Assembly: GCF_002091715.1 (NCBI RefSeq)
Contig: NZ_BDAG01000008.1
Span: 1 to 64,000, forward strand
Direction of reading: 5' to 3'
Source of the DNA: Pseudomonas migulae NBRC 103157
GTDB taxonomy: Bacteria; Pseudomonadota; Gammaproteobacteria; Pseudomonadales; Pseudomonadaceae
Length of the DNA stretch: 64,000 nucleotides
Shown here: one piece after another, positions 18,298-27,742 of the stretch
How the letters are laid out: each line of letters opens with the position of its first letter
How positions within the stretch are numbered: position 1 is the stretch's first letter
Notes under the pieces: model-generated
The model's input: the letters and a program-made list of their open reading frames with translations, nothing else
The model's database searches: none
What the model was told of the DNA's origin: nothing
Position numbers and translations under genes: made by a program

Positions 18298-18391
18298 TGT
18301 GGGAGCGGGCTTGCTCGCGAATGCGGTGTGTCATTCAACATCACTGCTGAATGACCCACCGCATTCGCGAGCAAGCCCGCTCCCACAGGGG
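18298..18391. repeat. REP doublet, GTGGGAGCGGGCTTGC family
   Basis: Near-perfect arms TGTGGGAGCGGGCTTGCTCG / complement, with an inner GCGGTGTGTCATTCA...TGAATGACCCACCGC dyad. It lies between the Bcr/CflA promoter side and the copZ stop. Confidence 0.9.
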
Positions 18392-18405
18392 ATTTGCGTG
18401 TAGCT

Positions 18406-18603
18406 TCAGGCGACTTTCACTTCGTAGCCTTCTTCAGTGATCGCTGCGATCACTTCATCCGCAGTCAACGTACTCTCGACGCCGACTTCCTTTGCCGCCA
18501 GATCAATCCGCACGCTGGCCGCGGGATCCTTCGCTTGCAGCGCTTGAGTGATGGCTTTGACGCAGTGACCGCAGGACATGCCTTGAACGTTGAACACTTG
18601 CAT
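18406..18603 (-). CDS. copZ: Copper chaperone CopZ (HMA domain)
   Basis: A 65-residue single heavy-metal-associated domain. The Cu(I)-binding motif is GMSCGHC at residues 8-14 in MQVFNVQGMSCGHCVKAI, with the usual beta-alpha-beta pattern to the C-terminus. It should bind Cu(I) in the cytosol and pass it to CopA and CueR. A CueR-type operator lies about 40 bp upstream, so it is copper-induced in parallel with copA. Confidence 0.93.
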   Translation of the reverse strand: MQVFNVQGMSCGHCVKAITQALQAKDPAASVRIDLAAKEVGVESTLTADEVIAAITEEGYEVKVA

Positions 18604-18632
18604 GGAATGACTCCTTTAGTGAGATTGCGAGC

Positions 18633-18663
18633 AGTCTCGAGCTTGCCACCATGGCAAGGTCAA
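18633..18663 (-). promoter_or_regulatory. CueR-type operator/promoter of copZ
   Basis: On the minus strand, TTGACC (18658-18663) is followed by a long (19 bp) spacer holding the dyad ACCTTGCC-ATGGT-GGCAAGCT (18640-18660). It is almost identical to the operator in front of copA, and matches the MerR/CueR promoter architecture. Confidence 0.8.
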
Positions 18664-18750
18664 GTTCTGAAGTGATCTGCCGGGCTGGCAATCGGCGTCG
18701 CGCTCGGCCAAGCTGCGTGCATCTATGACTCGATCTCAGGAGATTCAGCC

Positions 18751-19134
18751 ATGCGCTGGTCAGCTCTCAGCCTGTTTGGCTTCCTCACCCTTTTCGCCGC
18801 CGTGCCCTCGGTCAATGCTGCCGGGGAGGATTACGGCGTGCTGATCATTTCCCGCGAGCGCCTGGAAGTCTCGACCAACTGCGAAATCGGCGTGTACATC
18901 CAGGATCAACTCTCGGCGCGGCTGTTTCAGGAACAAAGCACCTCGTTCAACCTGCCGCCGGGCAATGTTTCCCTGCGCCTGAAACTGCTGCCGGGCCAGG
19001 CGCCGGGTTGCAACCCGGGAATGTTGGCGCCGGGGTCGCAGAACATCACGCTCAAGGCCGGGGATGTGTTGAAGTTCCGGATTGCGATGACGCAGGAAGG
19101 GATGTATCTGAAGCCTACTGACCTCGGTTATTGA
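18751..19134 (+). CDS. Secreted hypothetical protein
   Basis: A 127-residue protein with a signal peptide (MRWSALSLFGFLTLFAAV..., probable cleavage after VNAA, about residue 24). The mature part is predicted mostly beta-strand and has two cysteines (NCEIGVYI and GCNPGM), which could form a disulfide. A GGAG ribosome site precedes the ATG. It sits between copZ and copA and diverges from copZ 148 bp away, so a copper link is possible but unproven. I do not recognise the family. Confidence 0.75.
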   Translation: MRWSALSLFGFLTLFAAVPSVNAAGEDYGVLIISRERLEVSTNCEIGVYIQDQLSARLFQEQSTSFNLPPGNVSLRLKLLPGQAPGCNPGMLAPGSQNITLKAGDVLKFRIAMTQEGMYLKPTDLGY

Positions 19135-19146
19135 GTCGCCAGCGCC

Positions 19147-19178
19147 CTTTTGCAGGAGCAAGCTTGCTCCTGCAAAAG
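19147..19178. terminator. Perfect 32-bp palindrome after the hypothetical gene
   Basis: CTTTTGCAGGAGCAAG and its exact complement abut with no spacer, 12 bp after the stop codon at 19134. The A-run and T-run ends make it a plausible bidirectional terminator. It also resembles a collapsed REP arm (GGAGCAAGCTTGCTCC). Confidence 0.6.
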
Positions 19179-19204
19179 CGCAGTGTTGATCTGAATCATG
19201 GCGC

Positions 19205-19235
19205 TTGACCTTGCCAACATGGCAAGGTTGATCCT
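19205..19235 (+). promoter_or_regulatory. CueR-type operator/promoter of copA
   Basis: TTGACC at 19205-19210 overlaps the dyad ACCTTGCC-AACAT-GGCAAGGT (19208-19228). A weak -10 falls 19-20 bp after the -35. This is the canonical CueR box arrangement, 30 bp before the copA start. Confidence 0.85.
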
Positions 19236-19264
19236 GTAGGCATCTTTTACAGGGAGCGCGACCG

Positions 19265-21658
19265 ATGTCCGAAACCACCACTTTCGATCTGCCGATTGCC
19301 GGCATGACCTGCGCCAGTTGCGCCGGGCGTGTCGAGCGTGCCTTGAGCAAAGTCATCGGCGCCTCAGCGATCAGCGTCAATCTCGCCACCGAACATGCCC
19401 GCGTTCAAGCACCCAGCGACAGCCTGCCAGCGTTGATGGACGCGGTGCATCAGGCCGGTTACAGCGTGCCGCAGCAGAGTCTGGAGTTGAGCATCGACGG
19501 CATGACCTGCGCGTCGTGCGTCGGTCGGGTGGAACGGGCACTGGCCAAAGTGCCGGGGGTCAAAAGTGTCAGCGTCAACCTGGCCAATGAACGCGCCCAC
19601 CTCGAACTGCTCGGTCAGATCGATCCACAACACTTGATCGCTGCCGTGACCAAGGCTGGCTACAACGCCAGCGTCTGGGAAGTCGAACACCCGACCACCG
19701 ACACTCAGCAACAGCGCCTGCACCGTGAGCGCTGGGTCTTGATCATGGCGATCGCCCTCGCCTTGCCGCTGGTGTTGCCGATGGTGCTGCAACCGTTCGG
19801 CGTGCACTGGATGCTCCCGGCGTGGGTGCAGTTCGCGTTGGCCACGCCAGTGCAATTCATCTTCGGCGCCCGCTTTTATGTGGCCGCATGGAAAGCGGTG
19901 CGCGCCGGCGCCGGCAATATGGACTTGCTGGTCGCCCTCGGCACCAGCGCCGGTTATGGCTTGAGCCTCTACGAATGGGCCACCGCTGCCGGGCGCATGC
20001 CGCATCTGTATTTCGAAGCCTCGGCCGTCGTGATCGCCTTGATCTTGCTGGGAAAATACCTCGAAAGCCGCGCCAAACGCCAGACCGCCAGCGCCATCCG
20101 CGCCCTCGAAGCCTTGCGTCCGGAGCGGGCCATTCAAGTGATCGACGGCCGCGAACAGGATGTCGCCATCAGCGCCTTGCGTCTCAATGATCTGGTGCTG
20201 GTCAAACCCGGCGAACGCTTTCCCGTGGACGGCGAAGTGGTGGAAGGCCAGAGCCACGCCGACGAAGCGCTGATCAGCGGCGAGAGTCTGCCCGTGCCGA
20301 AACAGCCCGGCGACAAGGTCACCGGCGGCGCCATCAATGGTGAGGGTCGGTTGCTGGTGCGCACCTTGGCCTTGGGCGCAGAAACGGTGTTGGCGCGGAT
20401 CATCCGCCTGGTGGAAGACGCGCAAGCCGCGAAAGCGCCGATCCAGAAACTGGTGGATAAAGTCAGCCAGGTATTTGTGCCAACGGTTCTGCTGATTGCA
20501 TTGGCAACCCTGATCGGTTGGTGGCTGTACGGCGCGCCCATCGAAACGGCGCTGATCAATGCCGTCGCGGTATTGGTGATCGCCTGCCCTTGTGCGCTTG
20601 GTCTGGCCACGCCAACCGCGATCATGGCCGGCACTGGCGTCGCCGCGCGCTACGGCATTCTGATCAAGGACGCCGAAGCACTCGAGCGTGCCCATGAAGT
20701 CAGCGCCGTGGTGTTCGACAAGACCGGCACGCTGACTTCGGGTGCGCCACGTATCGCTCATTTAAGTGCCATCGATGGTGATGAAGCCGCTCTGCTGAAA
20801 TTGGCCGGCGCCCTGCAACGCGGCAGTGAACACCCACTGGCCAAGGCGGTGCTTGACGCGTGCGTCGAGCGCGGTTTGACCGTGGCGGACATCAGCGCCA
20901 GTCAATCGCTGACAGGTCTCGGCATCGCGGGCACGCTCGAGGGTCGGCGCCTGGCGTTGGGCAATCGGCGCTTGCTGGAAGAAAGCGGATTAAGCGCCGG
21001 TCCTTTGGCTGACTCGGCCACTGCGTGGGAAGCCGAAGGCCGGACCCTGTCCTGGCTGATCGAGCAAAGTCCGCAACCGACCGTTCTGGGCCTGTTCGCC
21101 TTCGGTGACACGCTCAAACCCGGCGCGCTGCAGGCGGTGCAACAACTCAGCGCCCGTCACATCAGCAGCCACTTGCTGACCGGCGACAATCGCGGCAGCG
21201 CCAAAGTGGTGGCCGAGGCGCTCGGCATCAAGGATGTCCACGCCGAAGTGCTGCCGGCCGACAAAGCCGCCACCGTCGCTGAACTGAAGAAAACCGGTGT
21301 GGTGGCGATGGTCGGCGACGGGATCAACGACGCTCCGGCCCTGGCCGCCGCGGACATTGGCATCGCCATGGGGGGCGGCACCGACGTCGCCATGCACGCT
21401 GCCGGCATCACGCTGATGCGCGGCGATCCACGACTGGTGCCGGCAGCGCTGGAAATCAGCCGCAAGACCTACGCAAAGATTCGTCAGAATCTGTTCTGGG
21501 CCTTCGTCTATAACCTGATCGGCATTCCGTTGGCGGCCTTCGGTTTCCTCAACCCGGTGCTGGCGGGCGCGGCGATGGCGTTGTCGAGCGTCAGCGTGGT
21601 GAGCAATGCGCTACTGTTGAAAACCTGGAAACCCGAGGATCTGGAGGACAACCGATGA
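19265..21658 (+). CDS. copA: Copper-exporting P1B-type ATPase CopA
   Basis: A 797-residue Cu(I) ATPase (called CueA in some Pseudomonas). It has two N-terminal HMA domains with GMTCASC motifs (about residues 13-19 and 79-85), eight predicted transmembrane helices, and the ion-path motif CPC at residues 441-443. The actuator is [11 protein letters not shown], the phosphorylation aspartate is D485 in DKTGTLTSG, the nucleotide loop is SEHPLAKAV and the hinge is [10 protein letters not shown]. It pumps Cu(I) from cytosol to periplasm. The last four bases overlap the cueR start, so the two are cotranscribed. A CueR operator precedes it. Confidence 0.96.
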   Translation: MSETTTFDLPIAGMTCASCAGRVERALSKVIGASAISVNLATEHARVQAPSDSLPALMDAVHQAGYSVPQQSLELSIDGMTCASCVGRVERALAKVPGVKSVSVNLANERAHLELLGQIDPQHLIAAVTKAGYNASVWEVEHPTTDTQQQRLHRERWVLIMAIALALPLVLPMVLQPFGVHWMLPAWVQFALATPVQFIFGARFYVAAWKAVRAGAGNMDLLVALGTSAGYGLSLYEWATAAGRMPHLYFEASAVVIALILLGKYLESRAKRQTASAIRALEALRPERAIQVIDGREQDVAISALRLNDLVLVKPGERFPVDGEVVEGQSHADEALISGESLPVPKQPGDKVTGGAINGEGRLLVRTLALGAETVLARIIRLVEDAQAAKAPIQKLVDKVSQVFVPTVLLIALATLIGWWLYGAPIETALINAVAVLVIACPCALGLATPTAIMAGTGVAARYGILIKDAEALERAHEVSAVVFDKTGTLTSGAPRIAHLSAIDGDEAALLKLAGALQRGSEHPLAKAVLDACVERGLTVADISASQSLTGLGIAGTLEGRRLALGNRRLLEESGLSAGPLADSATAWEAEGRTLSWLIEQSPQPTVLGLFAFGDTLKPGALQAVQQLSARHISSHLLTGDNRGSAKVVAEALGIKDVHAEVLPADKAATVAELKKTGVVAMVGDGINDAPALAAADIGIAMGGGTDVAMHAAGITLMRGDPRLVPAALEISRKTYAKIRQNLFWAFVYNLIGIPLAAFGFLNPVLAGAAMALSSVSVVSNALLLKTWKPEDLEDNR

Positions 21659-22068
21659 ACATCGGCCAAGCAGCCCGCAAAAGTGGCCTGAGCGCGAAGA
21701 TGATCCGCTACTACGAGTCCATCGGCTTGCTCAAGGCGGCTCATCGCACCGACAGCGGTTACCGGGTGTACGGCGATGACGACTTGCACACGCTGGCGTT
21801 TATCAAACGTTCGCGGGACCTGGGGTTTTCACTGGAAGAGGTCGGCAAACTGCTGACCCTCTGGCAGGACCGTCAGCGCGCCAGTGCCGACGTAAAGGCC
21901 CTGGCTCGTCAGCACATCGACGAGCTCAACCAGAAAATCCTCGAACTCGGCCAGTTGCGCGACACCTTGCAGGACCTGGTCGAGCACTGCCACGGCGATC
22001 ACCGTCCGGATTGCCCGATCCTCAAAAATCTCGAGTCGGGTTGCTGCGCCGCACCCGCTCGCCCCTGA
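21655..22068 (+). CDS. cueR: Cu(I)-responsive regulator CueR
   Basis: A 137-residue MerR-family copper sensor. The winged HTH is [25 protein letters not shown], followed by a dimerisation helix. The metal loop has cysteines at 112 and 120 (CHGDHRPDC), the same positions as in E. coli CueR. An extra cysteine pair near the end (GCCAAPARP) is common in Pseudomonas. It overlaps copA by 4 bp (ATGA). The operators before copZ and copA are its expected targets. Its 3' end overlaps the convergent MFS gene by 47 bp. Confidence 0.95.
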   Translation: MNIGQAARKSGLSAKMIRYYESIGLLKAAHRTDSGYRVYGDDDLHTLAFIKRSRDLGFSLEEVGKLLTLWQDRQRASADVKALARQHIDELNQKILELGQLRDTLQDLVEHCHGDHRPDCPILKNLESGCCAAPARP

Positions 22069-23239
22069 TCGCCAAACCCTTCACCACCAGCAATGTGGCG
22101 AGGGGAATGCCGTGGAACAACAGCACCACCGCTCCGGGCGCCCACCAGGCGTAGAACGGTGCGGCGATCAGCATGCCGACACCGAACCCGGTCATCTGTA
22201 ACAACGTCAGGAAACTGAAGATCGGCAGGCGCAGGCTGTCCGGTTCCCGTTGCAGGCGCGACATCAGGCCGACTTCAGAGAAGCCGTCGCCCAACCCTGC
22301 CGGCAGTGAGAACAGCAGCAAACCGTAGAGGGTTTGCTGCTGGAACATCAGGATGAAGCCGCAGGACATCAGCAGCACGCCGAAGAAAAACCGTCGCTCC
22401 AGGTTCACGTTGTCCGAGCCTTTGAGGCGACTGGCGATTCGTGCGCCGACGAGTTTTCCGCAGGCCCACACCGCCAGCATCAAGCCCAGCGTGGTGCTGG
22501 CGGATTCGGGTGTCAGCCATTTTGAAATGATCGGCAAACCCACGTTGTGTGCGGCGCTGCCCAGGGTATCGGCCATGGCAACCGCGAGCATCGCCGCCAC
22601 CACCGGCGTAGTCCGCAGACCTTGGCGCAAAGCTGACCATTCGCCTCGTTCGTGATCGGCCTCGGCACCGGGAGACGGTCGGGCAAATCGCAGCGGCAGG
22701 ATGAACAACGCGGCCAGCAGGTAAGTGACCACGTTCAGCGCGAAGACCGTTTCAAAGCCAAACGCTGCCACCAATAACCCCGCCACCAGACTTCCGCCGA
22801 CCATTGCTGCCGACGACGCCGAAGTGATCCAGGCGTTGGTCTTGAGCAGTTGATCGCCTTCAATCAAGTGCGGCAACTGACTGTTGAGGCCGATCGCGAA
22901 CATCGAGTTGCCGAAACCAAGACCGAACGCAATGACCGGCAGCAGCAACGCTTGTTCGGTAACCGGCAACACCAGCAGCAGGCCCAGCAATCCGGCGCGC
23001 AACAGGTCGAAGGCAATCAACGGCAGACGCCCGGCCCAGCGACGATAGAACCGGGTGCCGATGAGGCTGGCGAAAACCCCTCCGCCCACACGGCTGGCGA
23101 GGAAGACGCCGACGCTCATGGCGCTGTTGCTGAGCAGATAGACGTAGGTGGCCAGGGCGACCATGTTGAGGAATGCGCCGAAGTCCGAGATCAGACGGGC
23201 GGCGATGATCAGTTGGGCATTGCGGGTGGAGGTGCTCAC
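22022..23239 (-). CDS. MFS transporter
   Basis: A major facilitator of about 405 residues with 12 predicted helices (SDFGAFLNMVALATYVYLL; loop 2-3 GTRFYRRWAGRLPL; TNAWITSASSAAMVGGSL in helix 5). It resembles the MFS_3/enterobactin-exporter-like group; the substrate is unknown. The open frame begins at a TTG (23245). A GTG at 23239 is better placed, with AAGGA six bases upstream, so I start there. The 3' end overlaps cueR by 47 bp on the opposite strand. Confidence 0.82.
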   Translation of the reverse strand: MSTSTRNAQLIIAARLISDFGAFLNMVALATYVYLLSNSAMSVGVFLASRVGGGVFASLIGTRFYRRWAGRLPLIAFDLLRAGLLGLLLVLPVTEQALLLPVIAFGLGFGNSMFAIGLNSQLPHLIEGDQLLKTNAWITSASSAAMVGGSLVAGLLVAAFGFETVFALNVVTYLLAALFILPLRFARPSPGAEADHERGEWSALRQGLRTTPVVAAMLAVAMADTLGSAAHNVGLPIISKWLTPESASTTLGLMLAVWACGKLVGARIASRLKGSDNVNLERRFFFGVLLMSCGFILMFQQQTLYGLLLFSLPAGLGDGFSEVGLMSRLQREPDSLRLPIFSFLTLLQMTGFGVGMLIAAPFYAWWAPGAVVLLFHGIPLATLLVVKGLAIRGERVRRSNPTRDF

Positions 23240-23273
23240 ATTCAATCCTTGAGTGTGGTGGTTTACACAAACC

Positions 23274-23380
23274 TTGTAGGCGCCGGCTTGCTGGCGATGG
23301 CGGGCTAATGTTCAACATCGATGTTGGATGTGATGGCCTCATCGTCGGAACGCCGCCCGCAGCAAGCCTGCTCCTGCAGG
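23274..23380. repeat. Degenerate REP doublet
   Basis: The left arm TGTAGGCGCCGGCTTGCTGGCGATGG and the decayed right arm GCAGCAAGCCTGCTCCTGCA still show the REP pattern. A GTTCAACATCGATGTTGGA dyad sits in the middle. It lies in the promoter region of the MFS gene. Confidence 0.65.
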
Positions 23381-23398
23381 GGGAGTTGTGGTGTTGCA

Positions 23399-23424
23399 AA
23401 AAACCCGGCCGAGGCCGGGTTTTT
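23399..23424. terminator. Rho-independent terminator of the RIO kinase gene
   Basis: AAAACCCGGCC-GA-GGCCGGGTTTT hairpin with T-runs on both strands. It is 10 bp past the stop of the minus-strand RIO gene and has a run of six T on that strand. Confidence 0.9.
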
Positions 23425-23434
23425 CGTCAACCGA

Positions 23435-24328
23435 TCACTGCATCCAGGGCGGAGGCGGTTCTTCGGACTTGTTCGGTGGCGCGTCATCTGCCGCGCGGAC
23501 CGCTTGCTTGCGCTCTTCATCCAGGCGTGCGGCCTCGATTTCGCGCATGATCCCGCCGACGTCGGCCAACTCTTCCGGTTCGTCGAACTCGCCGGTCAAG
23601 ACACTGGCCGGGTGCAAGGTGCCGGCTTCGTACAACGCCCACATTTCCTTGGCGTACCTGGTCTTTTTCAGCTCCGGGGCAAACCGTCCGAAGTAGGACG
23701 CCATGTTGCCCACGTCGCGCTCCAGCATGCTGAACGCGTGGTTGTTGCCCGCCGCGTCCACCGCTTGCGGCAAGTCGATGATGACCGGGCCGGTCGGGGT
23801 CAACAGTACGTTGAACTCGGACAGGTCACCGTGCACCAGGCCGGTACACAACATCAGCACGATCTGCGAAATCAGGAACGCGTGATATTCGCGTGCCTGG
23901 TCCGGCTCCAGCACCACGTCGTTCAGACGCGGTGCGGCATCGCCGTACTCGTCGGCCACCAGCTCCATCAACAGCACGCCTTCAAGGAAGTCGTAAGGCT
24001 GAGGGACTCGAACACCGGCACCGGCCAGACGGAACAACGCCGCCACTTCGGCGTTCTGCCAGGCGTCTTCGGTTTCTTTCTTGCCGAACTTGGAGCCTTT
24101 GGCCATCGCACGGGCCTGACGGCTGTTGCGCACCTTGCGGCCTTCCTGGTACTCGGCCGCCTGACGGAAACTGCGTTTATTCGCCTCCTTGTAGACCTTC
24201 GCGCAACGTAACTGGTTGCCGCAGCGCACCACATAAACAGCTGCTTCTTTACCACTCATGAGTGGGCGCAGCACCTCGTCGACCAGACCGTCCTCGATCA
24301 GGGGTTCAATGCGTTTTGGAGTCTTCAT
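23435..24328 (-). CDS. RIO-type serine protein kinase
   Basis: A 297-residue RIO1-like kinase of the bacterial type. Visible are the modified P-loop MSGKEAAVYVVR (residues 24-35), the lysine region CAKVYKEANKRSFRQAAEYQEGRK, the catalytic loop LVHGDLSEFNVLL and the metal-binding VIIDLPQAVD. A charged C-terminal tail (EAARLDEERKQAVRAADD...PPPPWMQ) follows. A role in ribosome or translation quality control is inferred from the family only. The order cueR-MFS-RIO kinase resembles the neighbourhood I recall from P. aeruginosa. A strong terminator follows it. Confidence 0.9.
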   Translation of the reverse strand: MKTPKRIEPLIEDGLVDEVLRPLMSGKEAAVYVVRCGNQLRCAKVYKEANKRSFRQAAEYQEGRKVRNSRQARAMAKGSKFGKKETEDAWQNAEVAALFRLAGAGVRVPQPYDFLEGVLLMELVADEYGDAAPRLNDVVLEPDQAREYHAFLISQIVLMLCTGLVHGDLSEFNVLLTPTGPVIIDLPQAVDAAGNNHAFSMLERDVGNMASYFGRFAPELKKTRYAKEMWALYEAGTLHPASVLTGEFDEPEELADVGGIMREIEAARLDEERKQAVRAADDAPPNKSEEPPPPWMQ

Positions 24329-24476
24329 CAGCTTTTATTGTGGGTCCTTTATTACCAAACACGCGAAAGTCATTCGTTATACGGCAATCCACTCGTTCGG
24401 GGGAGGGGTTGCCGACCTATGAACGTTACTGTGGATCTCAAGATGCACACAATGTGCCGGATTACCCAGCAAAACG

Positions 24477-24576
24477 GTAGGAGCGAGCTTGCTCGCGATG
24501 GTCGTTAACGATAACGCTTATTTACTGGATAAACGCGGTGCTCTTAAGTCTTTCGCGAGCAAGCTCGCTCCTACAG
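24477..24576. repeat. REP doublet, GTAGGAGCGAGCTTGCTCGCGA type
   Basis: Arms GTAGGAGCGAGCTTGCTCGCGA and TCGCGAGCAAGCTCGCTCCTAC flank an unusual AT-rich centre of about 56 bp without the TGTCAG inner dyad. Confidence 0.85.
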
Positions 24577-24621
24577 GCTCCTCGGCATTACCCCCTTTCG
24601 TAGGAATTTTCTCAATAGGCC

Positions 24622-24648
24622 TCAATTTTCGCCTACGTCAGCCGAAGT
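24622..24648 (+). promoter_or_regulatory. Putative FliA (sigma-28) promoter of the chemoreceptor
   Basis: TCAATTTT - 11 bp - GCCGAAGT compares with the consensus TAAAGTTT-N11-GCCGATAA: 6 of 8 and 5 of 8 matches at the exact spacing. It lies 150 bp before the receptor start. Flagellar sigma control of chemoreceptors is common in Pseudomonas. Confidence 0.5.
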
Positions 24649-24798
24649 TATCAGTGACAAAAGTATTTGTCCGACAATCGTTCCTACAGAAAAAACGGAT
24701 GCGCACTCACGGACCCGAGTTGAACCCTAACGTTTTCGGCTGCCAAAAACCGCGAGTCATCTGCACTGCGTGGGCCTACAAGAAAATCTGGAGCGCGG

Positions 24799-26745
24799 AT
24801 GAACATCAAACAGAAGTTGACGTGGGCGTTTGCAATCATCGCCTGCTTGCCCGTAGTGCTGGTCGCCACCCTTGTTGTGCTGAACCTGCGCAGTGATGCC
24901 AAGGACGAATTCGTCGACAACAGCGGTCGCGAAATCCGTCAGGTCAGCAATGCCATGCAACTGTTCTTCGACGGCATCAGCCAGAACGTCGAGTACCTGG
25001 CCAAGCAACCGCTGATCACGAACTCCGACGACAGCCTCAAGACCTACATGAATGCCAACGCCGCCAGCATTCCCCAAGGCGAGATGGACAAAAAAGTCTT
25101 CGGCTTCCTGCAGGACCTGGGTAACGCCCATCCGTCTTACGCCTACGCCATCCTCGGCACTGCGGCTGGCGGTTACGTGTCGTGGCCGGACGATGCCAAG
25201 CTGGCCAACTACGACCCGCGCCAGCGTCCGTGGTACAAGGCGGCCCAGGCCAAACCGGGCAAGCCGTTCCGTACCGAGGCCTATTACTGGGCCGAAAACG
25301 ATACGTCCTACGTCAGTACCGTACGCACCATCGACAACAAGCTGGGCACCAACGGCGGCGTGGTCAGCATCGACGTTTCGCTCAAACAGCTCACCGAACT
25401 GGTCAAACAGATCAAGCTCGGCGAAACCGGTTACCTGATGCTGCTGGAAAACTCCGGCACCGTACTGGTCGATCCGAAACAACCGGAACACAACTTCAAG
25501 GCCCTGGGCAGCCTCGGCGAGGGTTATGCGCAACTGGCCAAGGCCGGTAAAGGCCTGGTCGAAGTCGAACTCAATGGCGAGCGCTACATGGCCAACGTCT
25601 GGCCGTCCGAGCAACTGGGCTGGACCTTCATCGGCCTGATCAAGCAAAGCGACGTGATGAGCACCGCGACCCAACTGACCTGGTTGATCGCAATCATCGC
25701 TGCCGTGCTGGCAGTGGTCTTCGCCATCGTCGGCGCCAGTTTCGCCAGCGTCATCGTGCGTCCGATCCGTAGCGTGGCCGATGGCCTGGAAGGCATCGCC
25801 CAGGGTGAGGGCGACCTGACCAAAAACCTGCAAATCCGTGGCAGCGACGAAACCGCGCAACTGGCCAACTGGTTCAACCAGTTCCTGGCGGCGATTCGTA
25901 ACCTGATCCAAAGCATCGGCGGCGCAGCGACCAAAATCCTCGCCACCTCCAAGAGCTCGACCCAGGTCTCCAGCGACATGGCTGAAGCGGCCGGGCGCCA
26001 GCGTGAAGCCGTGGACATGGTGTCCACCGCGTTCCACGAAATGGTCGCCACCGCCAACGAAGTCGCACGCTCCTGCAGTCAGGCCGCCGAATCGGCCGAC
26101 AGCGGCCAGCGCCAGGCGCGTGAAGGTCAGCAGCAGATTGATGCGGCGGTAACCAGTGTTGATCGACTGAGCCAGGAAATCGAACAGTCGGCGCAATCGA
26201 TGCAACAGCTGGAACGCGACAGCAATGACATTCAGTCGATTCTCGGGACTATCCGTTCAATCGCCGAACAAACCAACCTGCTGGCGCTGAACGCTGCCAT
26301 CGAGGCTGCACGGGCCGGTGAACAAGGTCGCGGTTTTGCGGTGGTGGCGGACGAAGTGCGGGCCTTGGCCAAACGCACGGCCGATTCCACGGCGGAAATC
26401 GACGGGTTACTGGGTAACCTCGCCAAGCGCACCAGCCAGGTGACTCAGCAGATGCACGCGAGCCTGGAGGTGTCCCAGCAGTCGGTGACCCGCATCGGCG
26501 AGGCGCGCAGCAGCTTCGGGCAGATTCGTGAATCGGTGGACGTGATTCGCGACATGAACACTCAGATCGCTACGGCGGCAGAACAACAGCACCAGGTGGC
26601 GGAAGACATCAATCGGCACATCAGCCAGATCCATGGCGATGCGCAGTTGGTGGCGGAACTGGCGAATTCGGCGCGGCTGGATTCCCAGAGCCTGGCCGGG
26701 TTGTCGAATGAGCTGGACGGGTTGGTTCGTCGTTTCAGAACCTGA
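24799..26745 (+). CDS. Methyl-accepting chemotaxis protein, dCache sensor
   Basis: A 648-residue chemoreceptor. TM1 (about residues 8-30) is followed by a periplasmic dCache domain with [11 protein letters not shown] (about residue 141), the R-W-Y pattern of amino-acid or amine-binding dCache domains. TM2 is around residues 293-318, then HAMP ([21 protein letters not shown]) and a cytoplasmic signalling domain with the invariant tip [34 protein letters not shown] (given here as landmark only). No C-terminal CheR-binding pentapeptide is present. The ligand is not predictable beyond small amine-type compounds. It is a single gene with a FliA-like promoter. Confidence 0.92.
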   Translation: MNIKQKLTWAFAIIACLPVVLVATLVVLNLRSDAKDEFVDNSGREIRQVSNAMQLFFDGISQNVEYLAKQPLITNSDDSLKTYMNANAASIPQGEMDKKVFGFLQDLGNAHPSYAYAILGTAAGGYVSWPDDAKLANYDPRQRPWYKAAQAKPGKPFRTEAYYWAENDTSYVSTVRTIDNKLGTNGGVVSIDVSLKQLTELVKQIKLGETGYLMLLENSGTVLVDPKQPEHNFKALGSLGEGYAQLAKAGKGLVEVELNGERYMANVWPSEQLGWTFIGLIKQSDVMSTATQLTWLIAIIAAVLAVVFAIVGASFASVIVRPIRSVADGLEGIAQGEGDLTKNLQIRGSDETAQLANWFNQFLAAIRNLIQSIGGAATKILATSKSSTQVSSDMAEAAGRQREAVDMVSTAFHEMVATANEVARSCSQAAESADSGQRQAREGQQQIDAAVTSVDRLSQEIEQSAQSMQQLERDSNDIQSILGTIRSIAEQTNLLALNAAIEAARAGEQGRGFAVVADEVRALAKRTADSTAEIDGLLGNLAKRTSQVTQQMHASLEVSQQSVTRIGEARSSFGQIRESVDVIRDMNTQIATAAEQQHQVAEDINRHISQIHGDAQLVAELANSARLDSQSLAGLSNELDGLVRRFRT

Positions 26746-26770
26746 CATCGGGAACACTGCAGGTTGAAAT

Positions 26771-26856
26771 GTGGGAGCCGGCTTGCTCGCGAAGCGGTGT
26801 GTCAGTCGACATCTTCGTTGCCTGACACACCGCTTCGCGAGCAAGCCCGCTCCCAC
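26771..26856. repeat. REP doublet, GTGGGAGC family
   Basis: Arms GTGGGAGCCGGCTTGCTCGCGA and TCGCGAGCAAGCCCGCTCCCAC, with inner GCGGTGTGTCAG / CTGACACACCGC. It lies between the convergent ends of the chemoreceptor and AraC genes. Confidence 0.9.
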
Positions 26857-26871
26857 AATTGACCTGCGGTG

Positions 26872-27663
26872 TTACTGCCGAAACAATTCTCCGGGCGTAA
26901 ACCCGAACAACCCCTTGAACGCGGCAATAAACGCTGACGTCGAGTCGTATCCACAAGACAACGCGGTATTCGTCACGCTGTCCCCCTCCTCCAGCAAACT
27001 CAACGACGACAGCAGTCGCATCCGCTGACGCCAGCCGCGAAAACTCAGCCCGGTTTCACGCTGGAACAGGCGCATCAGGGTTTTCTCCGACGTGCCTAGT
27101 CGCTCCGCCCATTCCTGCAAGGTCACGTTCCGCTCCGGACTCTCGATCAGCTCATTGCACAGGCCCAGCAAACGTTCATGGCGCGGCAACGGCAGCGAGA
27201 AACCGACTTCGGGCAGATTCGCCAACTGGTCGAGCAACACACTCACCAGCCGTGCTTGCGGGCTGTCGCCCTGTGGATACTCCACGGGCAGCAGGCAAAA
27301 ACTCTTGATCAACTCCCGGGCCAGCGGCGTCACCTCCAGCACCCGGCACCGGTCGTCCGCCCATGGGCAATCCTCACGGCGCACATAAAGACTGCGCATC
27401 TCGGCGCGCATCGAGGTCACGACCTGATGCTCGAAACCCGCCGGAATCCAGATCCCCCACTGCGGCGGCGCAAAAAAACTGCCTTCGGCGGTGTGCACGC
27501 CGAGAACGCCGCTGATCGCGTAGGAAAACTGCACCCAGTCGTGGCGGTGAGACGGCGTCCACGAACCGGCGTTCAGGCTTTCCGCCCGCGCATACAGTGG
27601 ACGCGGCAGCACGGTCAGGGTCGGGATCGTCCTTTCCAGGGATTGTTGTCCGTTAGTCGCCAT
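26872..27663 (-). CDS. AraC-family regulator with N-terminal cupin
   Basis: A 263-residue regulator. The N-terminal cupin-like sensor has PSHRHDWVQFSYAISG and PQWGIWIPAGFEH (about residues 38-95). The C-terminal double HTH has LQEWAERLGTSEKTLMRLFQRETG and the classical AraC tail ALSCGYDSTSAFIAAFKGLFGFTPGE. The ATG at 27663 (MATNGQQ) is preferred over the upstream start at 27717. It lies behind the thiolase gene on the same strand, separated by a REP doublet, and could regulate the thiolase/FabG/MaoC set. That link is inference. Confidence 0.87.
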   Translation of the reverse strand: MATNGQQSLERTIPTLTVLPRPLYARAESLNAGSWTPSHRHDWVQFSYAISGVLGVHTAEGSFFAPPQWGIWIPAGFEHQVVTSMRAEMRSLYVRREDCPWADDRCRVLEVTPLARELIKSFCLLPVEYPQGDSPQARLVSVLLDQLANLPEVGFSLPLPRHERLLGLCNELIESPERNVTLQEWAERLGTSEKTLMRLFQRETGLSFRGWRQRMRLLSSLSLLEEGDSVTNTALSCGYDSTSAFIAAFKGLFGFTPGELFRQ

Positions 27664-27742
27664 TGACTGGCCTTGTGTTGCGAGGTGGCTAATAAGACGG
27701 ACGTTAGGCCATGTCACTTATGTATTCAACACCGCTGATTCC

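Larger units (their letters stand above)
24329..24798. other. Regulatory gap between RIO kinase and chemoreceptor
   Basis: About 470 bp between divergent genes, with no convincing ORF. It contains a REP doublet (24477-24576), a FliA-like promoter (24622-24648) and presumably the RIO kinase promoter near 24330-24420. Confidence 0.6.
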
